Source: CAYNNP01 sp964398215 (GTDB taxonomy: Bacteria > Planctomycetota > Planctomycetia > Pirellulales > Pirellulaceae). Taken from it: a DNA stretch of 12,913 nt. Location: positions 1-12,913 of the forward strand of contig CAYNNP010000193.1 in NCBI GenBank assembly GCA_964398215.1, in the 5' to 3' direction. This document shows positions 6,342-12,913 of this stretch, piece by piece. How positions within the stretch are numbered: position 1 is the first letter of the stretch; each line of letters begins with the position of its first letter. The notes beneath the pieces were generated by a model. It was not told the origin of the DNA. It did no database searches and saw nothing but the letters and a program-made list of their open reading frames with translations. Made by a program: the position numbers and the translations under genes.

Positions 6342-8846
6342 ATGACAACCAATCTCACTGAAACAGGGCCAATTTACCGCCCTCAGACGCCACCAGTCGT
6401 ATCGCGACCCGCTAAACAAGAGTCGATTGACATTCCTGGTGCGCTGTGGCGTTATCGCTGGGCGATGATGATTCCTGCGATTCTGGGGGGGCTGCTGGGT
6501 TTCATTGTTTTTACCACAACCGAAGAAACCTACCGCAGTACAACCAAATTGATGGTTGAATCGGACAACCCTGTCGTCTTGGACAGTCTGTCGGGAGAAC
6601 GTTTCGGTGGCGTTCCTACAGTCGAGATTGTTGAAGCTCAGCTATTCAGCGACGCAGTGGTCGCGCGAGCGTTTCACAGTACGGATATGGAGCCTTATCG
6701 GTACGACGAAAACACGAACCCAGAAGGTGAGTACAAGAGCTTCAAGGATTTCAACGAAACGGTTCGCGACCAGATGAAGTTGGTTCCCGAAGTTGATAGT
6801 ACAACGTCAGTCCAAGCGACTGTGATGCTATTGCACTTCGACCACCCCGACCGCGAACAATGCAAAGCGGCCGTGACCGCTTTTAGCGACGCGCTACAAT
6901 CCTTCTACAACGAGAAACACAAAGGGTCGCGCGAAGAACTGATGCGTATGATCCGCGTTGCGCAAGACCAGTTGATTCCGCAAATGGAAAAAGCGGAAGA
7001 TGACTACGCAAAATTCCGAAGCGATGCTCCACTGTTCTGGGGCCCCGATGGCGTTGCAATCAATCCCCACCGAGAACGCCAATTGTTCTTGGTGAAAAAC
7101 AAGAGTGTTATTGTCGAAGAACTTCGCGCGAAGATGATCGCGCTTGCTCAACTAAAAAGCGTCGCAGAAAAATCCAATGATCCGATGATCGCTTTGAACA
7201 TCATGAGTACTCTGCTGGGGACGTCGATCGATATCCCTAACGACGCACGCAAGCCTACTCCTGATGCACGGATTGGTGATGCGGAAATCGCTAACCTCGA
7301 ACTGGACCAAAAACTGTTCAGCTTGATCGTGGAACGAGATTCGTACGCACAAGAGCTGGGTGCCAATCACCCGACCGTCAAGACGCTGGACAAAGAACTG
7401 GAGCTGCGTCGCACGACGTTTCGCAAGTTAGTCAAAGACCACGCTGACCGGATCAAGGAGCTGGCAGAAAAGAACGCGGGCGAATATCAGGACCCAGCTA
7501 TACGGGCTCAGAAAATTGTCGAAGCGGTGCTCACTGCAACCAAAGCAGAAGTCCAGTTGCTGACAACGCAGATTGCTCAGAAAGACGAACAGATCGCGGA
7601 AGAGAAAGCTGAGGCGATCAAGATTTCTTGGTATGAACAAGAGAACGATTCGCTGAGGCGGGATATTGAAATCAAACGTGGATTCATGACGAAGCTGCAG
7701 GAAAACATGGCTCGCGTCAAGCTAACCGAGGAGGAAAGCGGAACCTTGGTCACGTCATTGGCGGCTCCATCGGATGCCGGACTCGTGAGCCCAATCATCT
7801 GGAAGAACATGGGGATCGGTATCTTCATGGGACTGCTGCTGGGAGGCGGTTTGGCTGTGCTGCTAGAAAAGAATGCTAATACGTTCCGCGACCCAGAAGA
7901 GATAGCCGACGTATTGGGTGCTCCGATTTTGACACACGTGCCGTTCTTCCGAGGCATCCCAAAGAAACGACGCAAGAAAGGCGAGTTGGATCCGTACAAG
8001 GACCTGGACAGCCATTTGTGCGTCATCCATCAACCGTCGTCGATTGCCGCCGAAGCAATTCGGTCCTTCCGAACGCAGGTCTTCTTTGAAACGGCAGGAC
8101 AGGGTGGCAAGATCATCCAAATCACAAGCCCGCTACCCGGTGACGGAAAAAGTACGATTGCCAGTAACTTGGCTTGTTCGATCGCCCAAAGTGGCAAGCG
8201 GGTTTTGGCGATCGACTGCGATTTGAGACGCCCACAATTGACCGACAACTTTGCAATGAGCACTAAATCGGGACTAACAGCTGTCCTGAATGGTGATGAC
8301 GAAATCCATGAAGCGATTCATCAATCGCCGATCCCAAATTTATCGATCATGCCCAGCGGATCAATCCCAGCGAACCCTGCCGAAGCACTGACGTTGCCAG
8401 AAATGCGACAACTGCTGGATGTGCTTCGCGATAAGTTTGACTACATCATCCTGGACACGCCGCCACTACTGGTTGTGACTGACCCAAGCATCACTGCCAG
8501 CATGGTCGATGGAGTTGTGCTGACGGTTCGCGTTCGTCGCAAGAGCAAACCGAACGCCAAGGAATCAATGGGCATCCTGCGAGCAGTTGGCGCACATGTG
8601 CTTGGGGTCGTAATCAACAACTCAGACGAAGCCGGCAGTAGCGATGGCTATCGCGGCTATGGATATTACAAATACGCACGCCACACGACACGATATTACC
8701 GTGGCGGACCTGGTGGAAATGGTCGCACAAACGCTACCGATAGCAGTCCAGTGATTGTTTCTGGACGCGGTGGTTCGATCGGCGATTCGGGCAAATCGAT
8801 GGAGCTGTTGACAGGGTCAGGACGTACGCCCAACGAGAATATTTGA
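6342..8846 (+). CDS. Polysaccharide co-polymerase / tyrosine autokinase (Wzc-like)
   Basis: An inner-membrane protein that combines chain-length control of an exported polysaccharide with a cytoplasmic bacterial tyrosine kinase. From the ATG at 6342 it has 834 residues. A Wzz-type helix lies at about 41-57 and is followed by a long periplasmic part with coiled-coil character (about 200-470). The second helix is at about 490-507. The kinase has a Walker A loop GDGKST (600-605, Lys603), a Walker A' segment AIDCDLRRP (Asp625, Asp627) and a Walker B segment YIILDTPP (Asp705). A tyrosine cluster at 770-786 has seven Tyr and is the expected autophosphorylation site. Unusually, it is followed by about 48 residues rich in Gly, Ser and Thr and without Tyr. 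Alternative starts are ATG 6294 (with AGGGA upstream) and TTG 6219; the added residues do not look like family sequence. It is the first gene of a three-gene unit, 32 bp before the exosortase. A run of seven G (6485-6491) lies in the first helix. No cognate phosphatase is seen. Confidence 0.93.
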   Translation: MTTNLTETGPIYRPQTPPVVSRPAKQESIDIPGALWRYRWAMMIPAILGGLLGFIVFTTTEETYRSTTKLMVESDNPVVLDSLSGERFGGVPTVEIVEAQLFSDAVVARAFHSTDMEPYRYDENTNPEGEYKSFKDFNETVRDQMKLVPEVDSTTSVQATVMLLHFDHPDREQCKAAVTAFSDALQSFYNEKHKGSREELMRMIRVAQDQLIPQMEKAEDDYAKFRSDAPLFWGPDGVAINPHRERQLFLVKNKSVIVEELRAKMIALAQLKSVAEKSNDPMIALNIMSTLLGTSIDIPNDARKPTPDARIGDAEIANLELDQKLFSLIVERDSYAQELGANHPTVKTLDKELELRRTTFRKLVKDHADRIKELAEKNAGEYQDPAIRAQKIVEAVLTATKAEVQLLTTQIAQKDEQIAEEKAEAIKISWYEQENDSLRRDIEIKRGFMTKLQENMARVKLTEEESGTLVTSLAAPSDAGLVSPIIWKNMGIGIFMGLLLGGGLAVLLEKNANTFRDPEEIADVLGAPILTHVPFFRGIPKKRRKKGELDPYKDLDSHLCVIHQPSSIAAEAIRSFRTQVFFETAGQGGKIIQITSPLPGDGKSTIASNLACSIAQSGKRVLAIDCDLRRPQLTDNFAMSTKSGLTAVLNGDDEIHEAIHQSPIPNLSIMPSGSIPANPAEALTLPEMRQLLDVLRDKFDYIILDTPPLLVVTDPSITASMVDGVVLTVRVRRKSKPNAKESMGILRAVGAHVLGVVINNSDEAGSSDGYRGYGYYKYARHTTRYYRGGPGGNGRTNATDSSPVIVSGRGGSIGDSGKSMELLTGSGRTPNENI

Positions 8847-8878
8847 TCAACAAACTACTCAACCAATAGTCGGATTTG

Positions 8879-10633
8879 ATGGCTTCCATTGCGAGCGATT
8901 CTCCCAGTGAATTGAAAAGCAATTCGTTGACCTGGGGGATGTTTTGGCTGCTAGTACTTGCTGCTACGGTACCAATGCTGATCCCGTACTTCTTAGACAT
9001 GTGGGTCAAAGATTGGTATCGGTATTTTCCTTTCGCAATCATTGCGATCGCCGGTTTCACCTATGCGCGATCCGATCACCGGTTCTATCCACCTCGGTCA
9101 AAGTTTCAGTGGGGATTGGTCGTCGCCGGGTTGTTGATGGTCTGTGTTTCAGCGTTGCTACAACAAACTTGGTTCGCATCGCTTGGCCTGTTCATGGTCG
9201 GTACCGCTTTTCTTGCATCAATGCGTGGCCCGCGTGATTCCAGCTTGATCGTACTGGCGGTGCCATTGATGATGTTGATTCGGCTGCCTTTTCCCTACGA
9301 CAGTAAACTCGTCAACAAACTGCAAGAAATCACAACTTGGCTGTCCAGTGTTGTGCTGGATATCTGCCACGCCCCAAACGCGATTGCTGGCAACGTAATT
9401 CAACTTTCCAATCGTGAGCTGTTTGTTGCCGAAGCCTGCAGTGGCATCCAGTCGGTTTTTACGCTCGCATTCATTGCATGCTTGCTGATCGCGATCAATC
9501 GGCGGCGAGTTTGGTTGGTAGGATTCTATTTGCTAATGTCGCTCTTTCTGGCCGTTGCTGCGAATGTAATTCGCGTCTCAATGGTCGCGTTGGGCGAAGT
9601 CTACCTTGAGATTGATTTGGCATCGGGATGGCAACACGAAGTCATCGGGTACTTTGCACTTACAATTGCCGTCTTGTTCCTCTTGTCATTCGACCAACTG
9701 ATGGTCACCACGCTGCATGGTGTAGCGATGACGAGTGAGAACAATCCATTCATCACGGCCTGGAACTTCCTTGCTTTGCGTGACGAAGAAGGCCAGGAAA
9801 TTGAGTCGGGTAGCGATAACGTTTCGCAACCCGTTTCGCCAGTGAATAAACGGTTCTCGGGTCTACTGAGTTACGGAGTCATTGGTGTCGCGGCAACCAT
9901 CATGTTGTTTTCATCAATACAGATCTGGCGTTCAAAGAAACCTGAGTCTTTCGTCACGAGTTCCAAACAGGTTGTCTTTCACCCCACACCACAACTGGTC
10001 AGTGATAACGTTGCCAACCTGAACGTGCTTGACCACCAAGGAACACGGGGGTTCGCGAATCCTCGACTGGGTGCAAACTCCGACGTTTGGCGATGCGCAG
10101 TGCAGGGTGACAAAGCGGATTCCGAAATCGACGTTCAGTTTGTTCTAAGCCAACCGCACACGGGCTGGCACGAACTGTGTGATTGCTATGAACGATTGGA
10201 TTGGACGCTCGTTCATCGCAAGATAACACGCGACACAACCGTCAAGATCGAAGACCAAGATCCCGCGCACGTTTTGGCTCGCTTTAAACGTGGATCGCAA
10301 TTCGGCTATCTGTTCTTTGCGGGCATCGGCAGCAATGGTGAATTGGTTCCCGCACCCGCGAGCCTGACCGCGTTCATTCACCGAGTTTGGAATCGCATTG
10401 ACACGTCAGGAGTGTGGGAGCAAAACGAAGTCATCATGTTGCAACTGTGGGTGACATCGCCAACGAAACTAAGTCCCGAAACACTGACGCTGTTGGAAGA
10501 TGACTTCAAGAGTGCTCGTACTGCCGTTGCATCAGAAGTAAAACGCCAAAGCACAGGAACTGATGTCACGGTTTTGGGTGATTCCGGCACTCGGGATTTC
10601 ATTGCACATAACGCTTTTCGCGAACAAGACTAG
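8879..10633 (+). CDS. xrtU: Exosortase with EpsI-like C-terminal domain (probably exosortase U)
   Basis: This 584-residue integral membrane protein is predicted to be a cysteine transpeptidase that cleaves proteins with a C-terminal sorting tag and passes them to the cell surface. The N-terminal 280 residues form about eight helices with the three exosortase signature sites: Cys187 in VAEACSGIQS, Arg232 in NVIRVSMV and His253 in GWQHEVIGYF. After a further helix (about 326-346) comes a soluble part of about 238 residues, probably extracytoplasmic, that resembles EpsI domains. It carries GWHELCDCYERLDW (about 429-442), including Cys434, Cys436 and Tyr437. This two-part layout fits the planctomycete group I recall as exosortase U; the subgroup name is less certain than the family. 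ATG 8879 directly follows an in-frame TTG at 8876 and is preferred. The gene sits 32 bp after the tyrosine autokinase and 9 bp before the TPR gene, so the three are probably co-transcribed. The pairing with a Wzc-like protein matches exopolysaccharide-linked exosortase loci in other phyla. No sorting substrate is seen nearby. Confidence 0.9.
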   Translation: MASIASDSPSELKSNSLTWGMFWLLVLAATVPMLIPYFLDMWVKDWYRYFPFAIIAIAGFTYARSDHRFYPPRSKFQWGLVVAGLLMVCVSALLQQTWFASLGLFMVGTAFLASMRGPRDSSLIVLAVPLMMLIRLPFPYDSKLVNKLQEITTWLSSVVLDICHAPNAIAGNVIQLSNRELFVAEACSGIQSVFTLAFIACLLIAINRRRVWLVGFYLLMSLFLAVAANVIRVSMVALGEVYLEIDLASGWQHEVIGYFALTIAVLFLLSFDQLMVTTLHGVAMTSENNPFITAWNFLALRDEEGQEIESGSDNVSQPVSPVNKRFSGLLSYGVIGVAATIMLFSSIQIWRSKKPESFVTSSKQVVFHPTPQLVSDNVANLNVLDHQGTRGFANPRLGANSDVWRCAVQGDKADSEIDVQFVLSQPHTGWHELCDCYERLDWTLVHRKITRDTTVKIEDQDPAHVLARFKRGSQFGYLFFAGIGSNGELVPAPASLTAFIHRVWNRIDTSGVWEQNEVIMLQLWVTSPTKLSPETLTLLEDDFKSARTAVASEVKRQSTGTDVTVLGDSGTRDFIAHNAFREQD

Positions 10634-10642
10634 GTATTAGGC

Positions 10643-12148
10643 ATGCTGACATACTTCAACCCGCTGTCGTGGTTTCGGTGGTTCGGCGAGTTTATCTACT
10701 CGTGGGTGCTATCGATCCCCTGGCGTGATGCCCCCAAGGCGATTCCTGCGATCATTTTGCTAGTCGTGTTATTTGCGGCCGGAATCGCTGCGCTGGCCGA
10801 AGGCGGATGGCGCAACCGTTTGCTGAACAAGCAACTCAATGCTGCCAAAATTCAGGAAGACTATGACACTGCGGAGCTCGTGGTGCGCCGCCAATTGTCT
10901 GGTGCGCCGCACGACGCCACGATTGCATACCGGCTTGGCACCACCATGTATGACCAGGGACGGAAGGACGAAGCTGTTGTATTGATGAAGCGGCTAGCGA
11001 ATCGAAAACAATACCCAAATGCCGCGATCTGGCTGGTCGAAAAGCATTACAAGAACATGATGCTGGGCGACCTCTCGCCGGAAGAACAAGACGAGTTTGG
11101 CGCCCTGCTCCGATTGATCGTCACACACAAGACGGACCTGAAGTATCTAAAATACGAAGCCCTGTACGGCGACTACTTGGTCGCGAGAAAGAAGTACCGA
11201 GAAGCCATTCCGATCCTGGACAAGCTCTCGCAATACCAACCTTTGCGTGGGTTTCAAGCCGCTGCAATCTCCCGTCGTTTGGGAAACCACTCAACCGCAA
11301 ATCAGTTCGCAAAAAAATCACTTGAAACTGTCCAGGCGATTTTGGCAGAGGATCCATCCAACGCTGGCATCGCAATGACGGTTGCTCAGAACCAATTGTT
11401 CCTGAAAGAATACGAGAACGCTTTTGAAACGTTGAAGCGTACTCTGGAGGCGGTGAAGACCAAAGAGGAAGCAGCTCGATTGAATCAGGCGATCGCCGAA
11501 ACTCTGGTCGCATGGGTAGCCAACATCAAAGATGTATCTACGGACACAAAAGTCCAGCGAGTCAGAATCATGAAGATGCTTGAGTTCGCACTAAAAACCG
11601 CGCCGACGAATCCTCGAGTATTGACGATGGTGGCGGATCAGGTTCTTGCAACGCTTCGCGATGATGACCTCGAAGTCACCAAGCGACGAGAATTGTTGAT
11701 CGCAGGATCCGCACCTGGAATTCAGCATTTCGTCGAAGGTACATCAGCGCTGATGAACGACAAAATGGACGATGCGATTTTGCATTTGACGATCGCTTCG
11801 GAATTGATGCCGAAAAGCAATGCGATCCTGAATAACCTAGCGGTCGCATTAGCCTCACGCGAAGAACCCGATCTGGAAAAAGCGCTCAAAGTATCGAATC
11901 AAGCGATCGCAATGACTCCGACAATCACACCGCACTTCTATGAAACGCGCGGTCAGATTTTGTACATGGACAAACAGTATTTGAAAGCGATTCCAGATCT
12001 AACACGCGCACTGAAGCTCAAGTCGCTCGCGCCCAAAGCTCATCAATCGCTATCGGAGTGCTACAAATCGCTTGGCAAAGACGATTTGGCGAAACACCAT
12101 GCAGAGGCCGCCGAAAAAATCACGGAGAGTCTCAATCGTGTTAAGTAA
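10643..12148 (+). CDS. Membrane-anchored TPR-repeat protein
   Basis: This 501-residue protein has one membrane helix (about 33-52) and a large helical-repeat domain. The first 30 residues are strikingly aromatic (Phe5, Trp10, Phe11, Trp13, Phe14, Phe17, Tyr19, Trp21, Trp27) and may form a membrane-surface helix before the true transmembrane helix. TPR-like units are visible at about 94-118, 240-270, 392-425, 430-462 and 463-495, the last two being the clearest. TPR domains bind partner proteins, and TPR proteins such as PrsT occur in exopolysaccharide/exosortase loci of proteobacteria, so a scaffold or substrate-handling role next to the exosortase is a reasonable inference. I cannot assign it to PrsT itself. 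The ATG at 10643 lies 9 bp after the exosortase stop, with only a weak TAGG upstream, suggesting translational coupling. The gene ends just before the hairpin cluster at 12230-12345, which may stop transcription. Confidence 0.85.
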   Translation: MLTYFNPLSWFRWFGEFIYSWVLSIPWRDAPKAIPAIILLVVLFAAGIAALAEGGWRNRLLNKQLNAAKIQEDYDTAELVVRRQLSGAPHDATIAYRLGTTMYDQGRKDEAVVLMKRLANRKQYPNAAIWLVEKHYKNMMLGDLSPEEQDEFGALLRLIVTHKTDLKYLKYEALYGDYLVARKKYREAIPILDKLSQYQPLRGFQAAAISRRLGNHSTANQFAKKSLETVQAILAEDPSNAGIAMTVAQNQLFLKEYENAFETLKRTLEAVKTKEEAARLNQAIAETLVAWVANIKDVSTDTKVQRVRIMKMLEFALKTAPTNPRVLTMVADQVLATLRDDDLEVTKRRELLIAGSAPGIQHFVEGTSALMNDKMDDAILHLTIASELMPKSNAILNNLAVALASREEPDLEKALKVSNQAIAMTPTITPHFYETRGQILYMDKQYLKAIPDLTRALKLKSLAPKAHQSLSECYKSLGKDDLAKHHAEAAEKITESLNRVK

Positions 12149-12229
12149 ATGAATACGAAACATCCGTTAAGTAACGATCAGAGACGCTGTGAGTTTTTGT
12201 TTTGTGAGCGGCGAAATTGACGCGATTTC

Positions 12230-12283
12230 GTAGAATGGACATTCCTGTCCGTTCACACTGTCGGACAGGAATGTCCAACCTAC
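12230..12283. repeat. Long hairpin repeat (GGACATTCCTGTCC type)
   Basis: The arms 12236-12251 and 12262-12277 pair perfectly over 16 bases (core GGACATTCCTGTCC against GGACAGGAATGTCC) around a 10-base loop. Beyond a two-base mismatch, GTAG (12230-12233) and CTAC (12280-12283) extend the stem. It lies between the convergent TPR and ferredoxin genes and could act as a bidirectional transcription end or RNA stabiliser, although no T run follows. From memory, the same sequence is scattered between genes in Rhodopirellula-like genomes; a genome-wide search would confirm this. Confidence 0.8.
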
Positions 12284-12303
12284 ATCTAACCTTAGTTCAG
12301 CCG

Positions 12304-12345
12304 CACGGCTCTTCGAGCCGTGGGTTCTCGACTCGGAGAGTCGAG
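12304..12345. repeat. Tandem pair of short hairpins with 3-base loops
   Basis: Two perfect 8-bp hairpins lie four bases apart: CACGGCTC/GAGCCGTG (12304-12311 and 12315-12322, loop TTC) and CTCGACTC/GAGTCGAG (12327-12334 and 12338-12345, loop GGA). With the larger hairpin at 12230-12283 they make a three-hairpin composite of about 115 bp. This resembles a REP/BIME-like element of the kind mobilised by REP-associated tyrosine transposases; no such transposase is in the window, so that origin is inference. Confidence 0.8.
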
Positions 12346-12373
12346 CTACTATTTTGCAGGCGATATCTGCCTG

Positions 12374-12736
12374 TTACTTGGTTGTCCAAACCGGTTCTGG
12401 TTGGATTTCCTCGCTTGGTGTGCCACCTTGGTCGCTTCGCCCACTGCCTTCTAACCGGCTCAACAGTTCAACTTCCATGTCTGAGTCGCAAGCGATCTGG
12501 CAGCTTAGCCGAACGCCCGGTTCTGTCACTTCGCGAACTCGCAAAGTCTCTTTCTCAGCTTCGGTGATCTTTTCAGGTTCGCCATCGACAAACTTGACTC
12601 GGCACGTCGTACACTTGGACGCACCGCCGCAAGCGTGCAACTGATCCGTTCCGGCTTCGTCGACCAATGCGTTCACAAGCCGCTTTCCGGCAGGCACATC
12701 GAATTCACCAACACCACTGACTTTGACTTTAGGCAT
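12374..12736 (-). CDS. [2Fe-2S] ferredoxin, adrenodoxin-type cysteine spacing
   Basis: A small soluble electron carrier of 120 residues with the beta-grasp ferredoxin fold. The four cluster ligands are Cys36, Cys42, Cys45 and Cys79. The spacing C-x5-C-x2-C-x33-C is that of adrenodoxin and Isc-type ferredoxins rather than the C-x4-C of plant-type photosynthetic ferredoxins. The stretch HACGGASKCTTCRVKF and the later RLSCQIA match the family. After the fold there is a Gly/Ser/Pro-rich, probably disordered tail (about 95-120). The ATG at 12736 is supported by a clear GAAGGA eight bases upstream, the best ribosome site in the window. No partner reductase or oxygenase gene is nearby, so its redox partner is unknown. 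It converges on the TPR gene across the hairpin repeats. Confidence 0.93.
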   Translation of the reverse strand: MPKVKVSGVGEFDVPAGKRLVNALVDEAGTDQLHACGGASKCTTCRVKFVDGEPEKITEAEKETLRVREVTEPGVRLSCQIACDSDMEVELLSRLEGSGRSDQGGTPSEEIQPEPVWTTK

Positions 12737-12744
12737 TCCAAAAT

Positions 12745-12750
12745 TCCTTC
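12745..12750 (-). promoter_or_regulatory. Ribosome binding site of the ferredoxin gene
   Basis: On the minus strand the sequence reads GAAGGA, separated by 8 bases from the ATG at 12736. It is a good anti-16S match, unlike the other genes here, and supports the chosen start. Confidence 0.7.
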
Positions 12751-12767
12751 ATGTTCGAGTAGTCACA

Positions 12768-12796
12768 AGTAGACTGCTTGACCTGCGATTGGTCAA
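12768..12796 (-). promoter_or_regulatory. Possible sigma-70-type promoter of the ferredoxin gene
   Basis: On the minus strand, TTGACC (12791-12796) is followed after exactly 17 bases by TCTACT (12768-12773), five of six and four of six matches to the bacterial consensus. It lies about 32 bases upstream of the start codon. A single promoter-like pair can arise by chance, so this is tentative. Confidence 0.35.
12778..12796. promoter_or_regulatory. Inverted repeat TTGACC-N7-GGTCAA overlapping the putative -35
   Basis: The half-sites TTGACC (12778-12783) and GGTCAA (12791-12796) form a perfect 6-bp inverted repeat with a 7-base spacer. One half coincides with the proposed -35 box and the other lies in the spacer, as would suit an operator for a dimeric repressor. 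The regulator is unknown and the repeat is short. Confidence 0.3.
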
Positions 12797-12837
12797 TGAA
12801 GGGCGGAAAAGCGCAGGGCAAATCAGTTTTTGACTCT

Positions 12838-12913
12838 GGGTTACCAAAAAAACGCAATTCCAAAACGCGCGAGCGAGGGACCGAGTCAAGATTGATTGTC
12901 CCTCGCTTACGCG
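12838..12913. repeat. Intergenic inverted repeat of GAGGGAC type, cut by the window edge
   Basis: The unit starts with the second copy of GGGTTACCAAAAAA (12838-12851). It then has a long stem: CGCG-CG-AGCGAGGGAC (12866-12881) against GTCCCTCGCT-TA-CGCG (12898-12913), with ten and four paired bases split by a two-base mismatch, around a 16-base loop. The element reaches the last base of the window and probably continues. It resembles dispersed planctomycete intergenic repeats from memory. It may also end transcription of a gene beyond the window. Confidence 0.7.

Noticed and set aside
7577..8026. 149-codon open frame antisense to the autokinase gene
   Set aside because: It overlaps a strongly supported coding region and reads as a Ser/Phe-rich shadow frame.
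12149..12220. 23-codon ORF starting directly after the TPR stop (TAAATG)
   Set aside because: It is very short, has no recognisable pattern, and no evidence separates it from chance.
12230..12345. CRISPR array
   Set aside because: The hairpins differ from each other and there are no equal repeats with regular unique spacers or cas genes.

Overview
The window looks like chromosomal DNA of a member of the Planctomycetota, most like the Rhodopirellula/Pirellulales group. This rests on gene content (a long RND/MMPL exporter with an acidic tail, a zinc-ribbon membrane protein, and a tyrosine autokinase next to an exosortase), weak or absent Shine-Dalgarno sites in front of most genes, and GC-rich intergenic hairpin repeats of a kind I remember from Rhodopirellula-type genomes. 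That taxonomic call is an inference from recall, not a database result.

Layout: positions 1-213 are non-coding and carry repeat-like sequence. A very large RND/MMPL-family membrane protein occupies 214-4047 on the minus strand. A non-coding gap of about 300 bp separates it from a divergent small gene (4344-5012, plus) for an N-terminal zinc ribbon, a Pro/Gln-rich linker and two membrane helices. A UDP-sugar 4-epimerase-like SDR protein (5023-6009, minus) converges on that gene with only 10 bp between the stops. After a 332-bp divergent gap comes a tight plus-strand unit of three genes (6342-12148): a Wzz/Wzc-type polysaccharide co-polymerase fused to a BY-kinase, an exosortase with an EpsI-like C-terminal domain (probably the XrtU group), and a membrane-anchored TPR protein. 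The unit ends in a cluster of three hairpin repeats (12230-12345). A minus-strand [2Fe-2S] ferredoxin with adrenodoxin-type cysteine spacing follows (12374-12736). The window closes in another long inverted repeat (12866-12913) that runs off the edge.

How the genes may work together: the epimerase could supply a UDP-hexose or UDP-HexNAc precursor, the Wzc-like protein would control chain length and export of an exopolysaccharide, and the exosortase with its TPR partner would process and hand over C-terminally tagged surface proteins, as in exopolysaccharide-linked PEP-CTERM/EpsH systems of proteobacteria. No glycosyltransferase, flippase, polymerase, outer-membrane exporter or evident sorting substrate is present, so most of the pathway must lie elsewhere. 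The RND protein, the zinc-ribbon protein and the ferredoxin show no clear functional link to this unit. The kinase-exosortase-TPR operon is the most interesting element in the window.
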